33,655 nucleotides of DNA, taken from Comamonadaceae bacterium. Its GTDB lineage: Bacteria; Pseudomonadota; Gammaproteobacteria; Burkholderiales; Burkholderiaceae_C. Numbering within the stretch: the first letter of the stretch is position 1; every line of letters starts with the position of its first letter. Shown here piece after piece: positions 27,146 to 33,655 of the stretch. The translations under genes were made by a program, and so were the position numbers. The notes beneath the pieces were generated by a model. The model was given only the letters and a program-made list of their open reading frames with translations. It did no database searches and was not told the origin of the DNA. The DNA is taken from positions 65,447 to 99,101 of the forward strand of contig CANFWI010000006.1 of assembly GCA_947450675.1 (NCBI GenBank), given 5' to 3'.

Positions 27146-28320
27146 CGCAGTTTCAGAGTCGACAAACCGACCAAGCAAAGCAACATGGTGATGATCCAGA
27201 AGCGCACCACCACTTGCGTTTCTTTCCAACCGCTTTTCTCAAAATGATGGTGCAGTGGCGCCATCTTCAAGATGCGCCTGCCCGTGCCGTATTTGCGTTT
27301 GGTGTATTTGAAATAAGTCACCTGCAGCATGACCGACAGGGCCTCGACCACGAAGATGCCGCCCATGATGGCCAACACGATTTCTTGCCGCACGATGACT
27401 GCGATGGTGCCGAGTGCAGCGCCCAACGCCAGCGCGCCGACGTCGCCCATGAAGACCTGCGCCGGATGCGTGTTGAACCACAAGAAGGCCAAGCCAGCGC
27501 CCGCCATGGCGGCGCAAAAAATCAGCAATTCGCCAGCTCCCGGAATGTAGGGAAAAAACAGGTAGCGGGAGTACACCGAGCTGCCCGTGACGTAAGCAAA
27601 AATTCCCAAAGCCGATCCGACCATCACCACCGGCATGATGGCCAAACCATCGAGCCCGTCAGTCAAGTTAACGGCATTGCTCGAACCGACAATCACCAAG
27701 TAGGTGAGGATCACAAAACCCAACACGCCCAAGGGGTAGCTGACTTGCTTGAAAAAAGGCAGCAGCAAACCGGCTTTGGGCGGTAAGTTGACATCGAAAC
27801 CTGACTTGACCCAACTCACAACCAACTCGAACACGCGCAGGTTCGAGCTTTCTGAAATGCTGAACACCAAGTACAGCGCAGCGAGCAAGCCGATCAACGA
27901 CTGCCAAAAATACTTGTCGCGTGAACGCATGCCTTCGGGGTCTTTGCTGACCACTTTCTTCCAGTCGTCGGCCCAACCGATGGCGCCAAAACCCAGCATC
28001 ACGACCAGCACAATCCAGACAAAGCGGTTGCTCAAGTCGGCCCACAACAAAGTAGAGATCGCAATCGCCAGCAGGATCAACACACCGCCCATGGTCGGTG
28101 TGCCGCTTTTGCTCAAGTGCGTCTGCATGGCGTACTCGCGGATCGGCTGACCGATCTTCAACTCGGTCAAACGGCGAATCACCATCGGCCCAGCGATCAA
28201 GCCAATCAGCAAGGCCGTGAGTGCGCCCATGACGGCGCGCAATGTCAGGTATTGGAAGACCCGGAAAAACCCGAATTCGGGTGACAGGGTCTGTAGCCAC
28301 TGAGCCAGACTTAAGAACAT
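27142..28320 (-). CDS. mraY: MraY, phospho-MurNAc-pentapeptide transferase
   Basis: MraY moves phospho-MurNAc-pentapeptide onto undecaprenyl phosphate to give lipid I. The 392-residue inner-membrane protein has about ten membrane segments and the catalytic motifs [20 protein letters not shown] and [10 protein letters not shown], and begins [11 protein letters not shown] start at ATG 28320, with AAGGA 7 nt upstream; the frame runs 37 codons further into murF but reads as Arg/Ser-rich nonsense. It overlaps murF by 10 nt and murD by 4 nt. Confidence 0.97.
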   Translation of the reverse strand: MFLSLAQWLQTLSPEFGFFRVFQYLTLRAVMGALTALLIGLIAGPMVIRRLTELKIGQPIREYAMQTHLSKSGTPTMGGVLILLAIAISTLLWADLSNRFVWIVLVVMLGFGAIGWADDWKKVVSKDPEGMRSRDKYFWQSLIGLLAALYLVFSISESSNLRVFELVVSWVKSGFDVNLPPKAGLLLPFFKQVSYPLGVLGFVILTYLVIVGSSNAVNLTDGLDGLAIMPVVMVGSALGIFAYVTGSSVYSRYLFFPYIPGAGELLIFCAAMAGAGLAFLWFNTHPAQVFMGDVGALALGAALGTIAVIVRQEIVLAIMGGIFVVEALSVMLQVTYFKYTKRKYGTGRRILKMAPLHHHFEKSGWKETQVVVRFWIITMLLCLVGLSTLKLR

Positions 28321-29711
28321 GCTTTTTCCTTCGCTGCGGCTGAGGCTTGTGTGCCGGCTTGTGCTCCGATGGCTTCGACGACGCGCTCCATCTTCATGAA
28401 GCGCGAGCCTTTGACCAGCACACTGGCGCAATCTGGCAAGGTTTTTTGAACGTCAGCCAACAAGGCCTCAAAAGTAAGGTGGTGACGCGCGCCAGGAAAT
28501 GCCTGTGCGGCGTGGCGCATCAGCTCGCCGGTGCAGAGCAGCTGATCAATGCCGCGTTGCAGCGCGTGTGCGCCTATCTCTGCGTGAAATTCTGGTCCAC
28601 GGTCGCCGACCTCGCCCATGTCACCCAAGACCAGCAAACGCGGCGCCGGTAGTTCCGCCAGCACATCGATGGCGGCGCGGACTGAATCCGGGTTCGCGTT
28701 GTAGCTGTCGTCAATGACGATCAGCGCGCGACCGTCGATCATCAAAGGCAGTGCGCGGGACCGGCCTTTGACCGGCGTAAAGACCGTCAGGCCTTCAGCC
28801 ACCGCGCTCAGCGGTACGCCCGCCGCCAAAGCGCAAGCGGTCGCGGCCAAGGCGTTTTTAACGTTATGGCGGCCGGCCACATTCAATGCAAACATCACGG
28901 GGCCAAGCGGCGTCAGTGCATTCACTTGCCAGCGCGCACCAGTCCATTCGGCGGTCGCCGTCACGTCGGCTTGGCCAGTCAATGCAAAGGTGATGACGCG
29001 GCGCGTTCCAGCCAATGCACGCCACAGCGGCGTGTAGTCATCGTCGGCCGGAAAGACAGCGACACCGTCTGCCGGCAACGCAGTCAGCACCGCACCGTTT
29101 TCACGCGCCACCGCCTCCACACTCGCCATGAATTCGAGGTGCTCGCGCTGCGCGTTGTTGACCAGTGCGACAGTCGGCTGCGCCATGGCGGCCAGACCAG
29201 CGATTTCACCGGGGTGGTTCATGCCTAACTCGGCCACACCGACGGCGTGAGTGCTGCGCAAACGCAGCAAGGTCAGCGGGACGCCGATGTCGTTGTTGAA
29301 ATTACCCTCGGTGGCAAAAGCCTGCTCACCTTTGAAGGCCCGCAGGATAGACGCGATCATTTGCGTCACGGTGGTCTTGCCGTTGCTGCCCGTGACCGCA
29401 ATCAAGGGCAGCGAAAACTGCGCACGCCAGCCAGCCGCCAACTGGCCCAGTGCGGCTTTGGCATCAGGTACTTGCAGACCCGATAAACCTGCGTCAGCCA
29501 AACCATGTTCAGCCAGCGCAGCAACAGCGCCGTGCGACGCCGCTTGGCTTAAGAAGTCATGCGCATCAAAGCGTTCGCCCTTGAGCGCCACAAACAAATC
29601 ACCGACGCGCAGGCTGCGGGTATCGGTGTGCACGCGCGAAAAACGCACAGACGCATCCCCCACCAATGTTGCCATCGGCAGGTGTTGCTGAGCCTGGGCC
29701 AAGGTCATCAT
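28311..29711 (-). CDS. murF: MurF, UDP-MurNAc-tripeptide--D-Ala-D-Ala ligase
   Basis: MurF adds D-Ala-D-Ala to complete the pentapeptide precursor. The 466-residue protein has [24 protein letters not shown] in the N-terminal domain, ATP loop [13 protein letters not shown] near residue 110, [17 protein letters not shown] (typical of MurF), and C-terminal [11 protein letters not shown] and LGDMGEVG. Two adjacent ATGs exist (29711 and 29708); the first overlaps the murE stop as ATGA. Normal length. Confidence 0.97.
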   Translation of the reverse strand: MMTLAQAQQHLPMATLVGDASVRFSRVHTDTRSLRVGDLFVALKGERFDAHDFLSQAASHGAVAALAEHGLADAGLSGLQVPDAKAALGQLAAGWRAQFSLPLIAVTGSNGKTTVTQMIASILRAFKGEQAFATEGNFNNDIGVPLTLLRLRSTHAVGVAELGMNHPGEIAGLAAMAQPTVALVNNAQREHLEFMASVEAVARENGAVLTALPADGVAVFPADDDYTPLWRALAGTRRVITFALTGQADVTATAEWTGARWQVNALTPLGPVMFALNVAGRHNVKNALAATACALAAGVPLSAVAEGLTVFTPVKGRSRALPLMIDGRALIVIDDSYNANPDSVRAAIDVLAELPAPRLLVLGDMGEVGDRGPEFHAEIGAHALQRGIDQLLCTGELMRHAAQAFPGARHHLTFEALLADVQKTLPDCASVLVKGSRFMKMERVVEAIGAQAGTQASAAAKEKACS

Positions 29712-31222
29712 GATGTGTGGACTGATCCAGTGCTGGCGGTTGCGGTGTAAGCAGCCAAGGCGAGTTCGGCTTGTTCACGATCCGAGAAAGGCCGGCGAAC
29801 CCCATGAATCTCTTGGTAGCTTTCATGTCCTTTGCCGGCCATCAGCACCACGTCTTGCGGCTGCGCTTGCTGTAAGGCTGCGGCGATGGCCAGCGCCCGG
29901 TCGGGCTGCTGAAGAACGGCGGCAGACGTTGGCATGCCCGCCAGAATTTGCGCCATGATGTCGCCCGGCTTCTCGCTGCGTGGGTTGTCACTGGTCAGCA
30001 CGGTGTAATCTGCATAGCGGCTGGCGACAGCACCCATCAACGCGCGCTTGCTGGCGTCGCGGTCACCACCGCAGCCAAACAGGCACCAGAGTTTTCCACC
30101 GCGACTTTGCGCTTGCGGCTTGAGCGCGAGCAAGGTTTTTTCCAGGGCGTCTGGGGTGTGCGCGTAATCAATCACCACCAGAGGTGCGGCTTCGGCCGTC
30201 AGCGTTTCCATGCGACCCGGCACCGGGCTCAGCTTGGCGCAGACAGCGGCAATCGCCTTCAGCGGCAAACCGAGGCTGCGCAATGCACCGATCACACCCA
30301 AGAGGTTGGAGACGTTGAATTCACCAACGACTGGAGCCGTCACTTGAAAAGCCGTCTCGCCCTCGATCACTTCAAAACTCAGGGAGTCAAGCCCGTATTG
30401 AATCGAACGTGCGGTCAGTCTTGCCGGGCCAGTGCAAGAGACCGTCCAAACATCGAGTTTTTCTGTCGCCAACACGGTGGCCAATTCAGCGCCGTGCTGG
30501 TCGTCAATATTCACCACCGCAGCTTGCAGACCCGGCCAGTAAAAAAGCTGTTCTTTGGCGGCCCAGTAGGCGACCATGGAGCCGTGGTAGTCCAGATGGT
30601 CTTGTGTGAAGTTGGTGAAGATGGCGGTGTGAATCTGTGTCGCATCCAGCCGCCGTTCTTCGATACCAATCGAAGAAGCCTCGACCGCGCAGGCCACAAA
30701 ACCTTCGTCTACCAAACAACGCAGTTGCTCCTGAAACAAGACCGGGTCGGGCGTGGTCAGCCCATTGAAAACCAGCGCGCCAGGCTCACCAATGCCCAAG
30801 GTTCCGACCACAGCGCAGTGCTGTCCGAGTTGGCTCAACGCCTCAGCCATCCACCAAGCGGTGGACGTTTTGCCATTGGTGCCCGTGACGGCCACGACCG
30901 ACAACTCCAGGCTCGGCTCAGAAAAGAAGGCCGCAGCAATCGGCGCGGCGGCACTTTTAAGACCCGCGTAAGTGGCCACGCGCTCATCCACCAGACTTTC
31001 AAGCGGGGCGCCTTCGGCCTCGACGAGACACGCCATGGCGCCTGCCGCCAACACCTGCGGTACAAAACGTCGCGCATCGTTGGCCGCACCGGGCCAAGCC
31101 AGAAAGCCGTCCCCAGGCTTGACGCGCCGGCTGTCCGCCACCAAGGTCCCGCTGACGTTCTGCCGCAACCAGCGTGCAGCCTCTTTGGGTGTGGTGAGTG
31201 CTTTGTGCAGGTGAGTGTTCAA
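29708..31222 (-). CDS. murE: MurE, UDP-MurNAc-L-Ala-D-Glu--mDAP ligase
   Basis: MurE adds the third stem residue. The 504-residue protein has VADSRRVKPGDGFLAWPG, ATP loop VTGTNGKTSTAWWMAE, EASSIGIEERRLD, FTNFTQDHLDYHGSM and VVIDYAHTPDALEKTL. The motif TSDNPRSEKP carries DNPR, the sequence associated with meso-diaminopimelate rather than lysine, so the wall is expected to be mDAP type, as in Gram-negatives. Overlaps of 4 nt join it to ftsI and murF. Confidence 0.97.
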   Translation of the reverse strand: MNTHLHKALTTPKEAARWLRQNVSGTLVADSRRVKPGDGFLAWPGAANDARRFVPQVLAAGAMACLVEAEGAPLESLVDERVATYAGLKSAAAPIAAAFFSEPSLELSVVAVTGTNGKTSTAWWMAEALSQLGQHCAVVGTLGIGEPGALVFNGLTTPDPVLFQEQLRCLVDEGFVACAVEASSIGIEERRLDATQIHTAIFTNFTQDHLDYHGSMVAYWAAKEQLFYWPGLQAAVVNIDDQHGAELATVLATEKLDVWTVSCTGPARLTARSIQYGLDSLSFEVIEGETAFQVTAPVVGEFNVSNLLGVIGALRSLGLPLKAIAAVCAKLSPVPGRMETLTAEAAPLVVIDYAHTPDALEKTLLALKPQAQSRGGKLWCLFGCGGDRDASKRALMGAVASRYADYTVLTSDNPRSEKPGDIMAQILAGMPTSAAVLQQPDRALAIAAALQQAQPQDVVLMAGKGHESYQEIHGVRRPFSDREQAELALAAYTATASTGSVHTS

Positions 31223-32952
31223 AATGACTCCTCGACGGGACTGGTAACGATCTGGGGCTTGACCGCCACATCAGGGGGCAAGCCCATCATGCGCAAGGTC
31301 TGCTGAACTGTTTCACTGAAAACGGGCGCGGCGACGATGCCACCGAAATACTGACCATTGCTGGGCTCATCGATCATCACGGCGACCACGATGCGCGGCG
31401 AGTCGATGGGTGCGATGCCAGTGAACCAAGAGCGGTATTTGTTGCTGGCGTAGCCTTTGCCAACCTGCTTGTGTGCCGTGCCTGATTTGCCGCCCACCGA
31501 GTAACCCACGGTCTGCGCCAACTGACCTGTGCCGCCAGGGGCTGCGGCCATTTGCAGCATGCGGCGTATAGCGTGCGAGTTTTCAGGCGAGAAGACGCGA
31601 ACACCGACAGCGGGTTCGGTGCTCTTGAGCATGGTCAGCGGAATGATCCGACCGTCGTGCGCAAAGGCCGTGTAGGAATGCGCCATTTGAAACAGTGACG
31701 CCGACAAACCGTAGCCGTAGGCCATGGTGGCTTGCTCGATCGGACGCCAAGTCTTCCAAGGCCGCACCCGACCGGTAACAGCACCTGGAAACTGGATCTG
31801 CGGTTTCTGTCCGTAGCCAAGTGCGGTGTAGGTGTCCCACATCTCGTTCGGGCTCATCTTTTGCGCGATCTTGAGCGCCCCCACGTTGCTCGATTTTTGG
31901 ATCACACCCTCGACTGTCAAGGTGCCGTAGTTGTGCGTGTCACTGATTGTGAAGCCGCCCATGGTGAATCGACCTGGCGCGGTTTCGATGGTGGTTTGCG
32001 GCGTCACACGACCGGCCTCCAACGCCATCGCCACCGTGATCGGCTTCATGGTTGAACCAGGCTCGAAGGTGTCAGTCAGCGCCCGGTTGCGCAACTGCTC
32101 GCCATTGAGGTTGACGCGCTTGTCAGGGACATAGCTCGGGTAATTCGCCAACGCCAACACTTCGCCAGTGACCGCATCGAGCACCACCACGCTGCCGGCT
32201 TTGGCCTTGAATGAAATCACCGTGTCGCGCAACTTTTGATAGGCAAAGAACTGCACCCGACTGTCGATCGACAGTTGCAGATCTTTGCCCTCGACGGGCG
32301 GCACTTGCTCGCGCAGGTCTTCGATCACGCGCCCTTGTCGATCCTTGATGACGCGGCGAGATCCAGCACGACCGTTGAGCTCTTTGTTGAAGGTCAACTC
32401 CATGCCTTCCTGGCCCTGGTTTTCAACGTTCGCAAAACCCACCACGTGCGCCGTCGCTTCACCATCGGGATACTGGCGCTTGTATTCTTTGCGCTGATAA
32501 AGGCCCTTGATGTCCAGCTCGGCAATTTGCTTTGCCACCGACTCGTCGACTTGCCGCTTCAACCACACAAAGGTCCGGTCGTCATTGCTCAGCCGCTCCT
32601 CCACAACCGATGCCGGCATGTCAAGCAGGCGCGCCAATTCGGCCAGCTGCACTTTGCTCACCACGACGTCTTCTGGAATGGCCCAGATACTTTGTGCCGG
32701 TATGCTCGAGGCCAGAATCAGACCGTTCCGATCCAAGATGCGGCCACGACTGGCAGGCAACTCCAGCGTGCGTACAAAACGCACTTCGCCTTGGCGTTGG
32801 AAAAAATCATTGCCAAAAATCTGGATGTGCGCAGCACGTGTAGCCAGTCCGGCAAAACCCAAGGCAATGGCCGCCACGATGAATTTGCTGCGCCAGACAG
32901 GCGTCCTGCTGGCCAGCAATGGGCTTGAGCTGTAGCGGATGCTGCGTCTCAT
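31219..32952 (-). CDS. ftsI: FtsI, penicillin-binding protein 3
   Basis: FtsI is the septal transpeptidase that cross-links new glycan made by FtsW. The 577-residue protein has a basic N-terminal tail, one membrane helix at about 24-42, the non-catalytic dimerisation domain from ASRGRILDRNG near 67, and the transpeptidase domain with SxxK in EPGSTMKP (Ser near 300), SSN in QKSSNVGAL, and KSG in GGKSGTAHK. Normal PBP3 size. It overlaps ftsL and murE by 4 nt each. Confidence 0.97.
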   Translation of the reverse strand: MRRSIRYSSSPLLASRTPVWRSKFIVAAIALGFAGLATRAAHIQIFGNDFFQRQGEVRFVRTLELPASRGRILDRNGLILASSIPAQSIWAIPEDVVVSKVQLAELARLLDMPASVVEERLSNDDRTFVWLKRQVDESVAKQIAELDIKGLYQRKEYKRQYPDGEATAHVVGFANVENQGQEGMELTFNKELNGRAGSRRVIKDRQGRVIEDLREQVPPVEGKDLQLSIDSRVQFFAYQKLRDTVISFKAKAGSVVVLDAVTGEVLALANYPSYVPDKRVNLNGEQLRNRALTDTFEPGSTMKPITVAMALEAGRVTPQTTIETAPGRFTMGGFTISDTHNYGTLTVEGVIQKSSNVGALKIAQKMSPNEMWDTYTALGYGQKPQIQFPGAVTGRVRPWKTWRPIEQATMAYGYGLSASLFQMAHSYTAFAHDGRIIPLTMLKSTEPAVGVRVFSPENSHAIRRMLQMAAAPGGTGQLAQTVGYSVGGKSGTAHKQVGKGYASNKYRSWFTGIAPIDSPRIVVAVMIDEPSNGQYFGGIVAAPVFSETVQQTLRMMGLPPDVAVKPQIVTSPVEESF

Positions 32953-33218
32953 GGCTTGCCTACGGACACATATTGGGTGATCGCCGCGGTTGCCGGCAGC
33001 ATCTGTAGTTTGCCTTTGGCCAGTTTATCGACGCGAAGCGGCGTTGCCTGCGAGCGCTTTTCAGCCTGCAGGGTTCGGTTGTCGGTTTCCAACTTGCGCC
33101 CTTGTGCGCTGGCATTTTCGAGTTCAACGAAAATTCGGCGCGATTCGTACTGCGTATGAACCACATACAGCGCCGTCAGCAAGACCGCCACCAACAGCAA
33201 CAGATTGACGCGGGTCAA
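32949..33218 (-). CDS. ftsL: FtsL, divisome bitopic protein
   Basis: FtsL forms a complex with FtsB and FtsQ that activates FtsWI. The 89-residue protein has one N-terminal membrane helix ([19 protein letters not shown], about 4-22) and then a heptad-rich periplasmic segment (about 23-60) suited to a coiled coil. Recognition rests on size, topology and its place between rsmH and ftsI more than on motifs. ATGA overlaps on both sides. Confidence 0.92.
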   Translation of the reverse strand: MTRVNLLLLVAVLLTALYVVHTQYESRRIFVELENASAQGRKLETDNRTLQAEKRSQATPLRVDKLAKGKLQMLPATAAITQYVSVGKP

Positions 33219-33655
33219 GCGGGCACCTCGGTGCGTTCGGCCACGCGCATCATGGCGCTGCGTGAGCGTGGGTTACCTAAAACTTCAGCCTCAGAGGGCT
33301 TGACCCGACCCAGCGCGTTGAGCTTCATGGCCTTGGGTTCGGCAAACGGCGCACGGCGATCAAACACCTCGCGCGAATGCTCAGCAATGAACTGCTTGAC
33401 GATGCGGTCTTCGAGCGAATGAAAACTGATCACCACCAAACGCCCTCCAGGTTGCAAGACTTTCAACGACGCCACTAGCGCTTGTTGCAGCTCTTCAAGC
33501 TCTGCATTGATGAAAATCCGAAAAGCTTGAAATGTGCGCGTTGCAGGGTCCTTACCCGGCTCGCGGGTTTTGACCGCGCTAGCCACGACTTCGGCCAATT
33601 CAGCGGTGCTCCCAAGTGGGCCCCGTTCGTTGCGCCAACGATCAATCGCCTTTGC
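33215..33655 (-). CDS. rsmH: RsmH, 16S rRNA (C1402-N4) methyltransferase, 3' part
   Basis: The C-terminal 147 codons; the start lies beyond the window end. RsmH (MraW) methylates C1402 of 16S rRNA using S-adenosylmethionine. Visible are the [15 protein letters not shown] stretch, [38 protein letters not shown] and the terminal [13 protein letters not shown], all hallmarks of the family. It is the most upstream dcw gene seen here, and mraZ would be expected beyond the edge. ATGA overlap with ftsL. Confidence 0.96.
   Translation of the reverse strand, partial: AKAIDRWRNERGPLGSTAELAEVVASAVKTREPGKDPATRTFQAFRIFINAELEELQQALVASLKVLQPGGRLVVISFHSLEDRIVKQFIAEHSREVFDRRAPFAEPKAMKLNALGRVKPSEAEVLGNPRSRSAMMRVAERTEVPA

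Noticed and set aside
27146-27229. N-terminal extension of murD by 28 codons
   Set aside because: It lies inside mraY. The ATG at 27145 forms the same ATGA overlap as the other junctions and begins the Rossmann strand correctly.
28321-28431. N-terminal extension of mraY by 37 codons
   Set aside because: It overlaps murF, is Arg/Ser/His-rich, and the ATG at 28320 has AAGGA upstream and the typical MFLSLAQWL start.

Overview
This window looks like a chromosomal segment of a betaproteobacterium of the order Burkholderiales, most likely near Comamonadaceae (inference from gene order and protein character; no database search was possible). Supporting features are a complete division and cell wall (dcw) cluster, a Burkholderiales-style RNB ribonuclease - TonB-like protein - mtgA run, an mDAP-type MurE, and a class I DAHP synthase behind an attenuator. 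Most genes are GC-rich and housekeeping.

Left arm (1-9846). The 3' end of mpl (murein tripeptide recycling) converges on a DAHP synthase gene. That gene lies behind a leader peptide whose residues 6-13 are almost all Phe, Tyr or Trp, followed by an intrinsic terminator and a mutually exclusive antiterminator. On the same strand upstream are tldD and rodA. Divergent from rodA are yqiA, an RNB-domain ribonuclease, a TonB-like protein, mtgA and ruvC.

Middle (9847-16081). A lower-GC cassette separates ruvC from the lpxC end of the dcw cluster. It has a MarR regulator divergent from an alpha/beta hydrolase, followed by a complete branched-chain-amino-acid-type (HAAT) ABC importer: two ATPases, two permeases and a periplasmic binding protein. 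A 22-bp imperfect palindrome sits between two outward-facing -10 boxes in the divergent intergenic region, which suggests autoregulated, ligand-induced expression. The likely job is import of a small acid, amide or ester followed by cytoplasmic hydrolysis. The substrate is unknown.

Right arm (16210-33655, all minus strand, transcribed right to left). The order is rsmH (partial), ftsL, ftsI, murE, murF, mraY, murD, ftsW, murG, murC, ddlB, ftsQ, ftsA, ftsZ, lpxC, and a 58-residue membrane protein. From rsmH to ftsQ every junction overlaps, nine of them by exactly 4 nt (ATGA). Together these genes make UDP-MurNAc-pentapeptide, lipid I and lipid II, and build the divisome. The non-dcw genes mpl, mtgA and rodA also serve peptidoglycan.

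A pattern no gene call explains: four annotated starts without a Shine-Dalgarno sequence (tldD, rodA, yqiA, lpxC) and the attenuator leader peptide each have a -10-like hexamer ending exactly 6 nt before the ATG. The RNB gene has one at 7 nt. This is the geometry expected of leaderless mRNAs.
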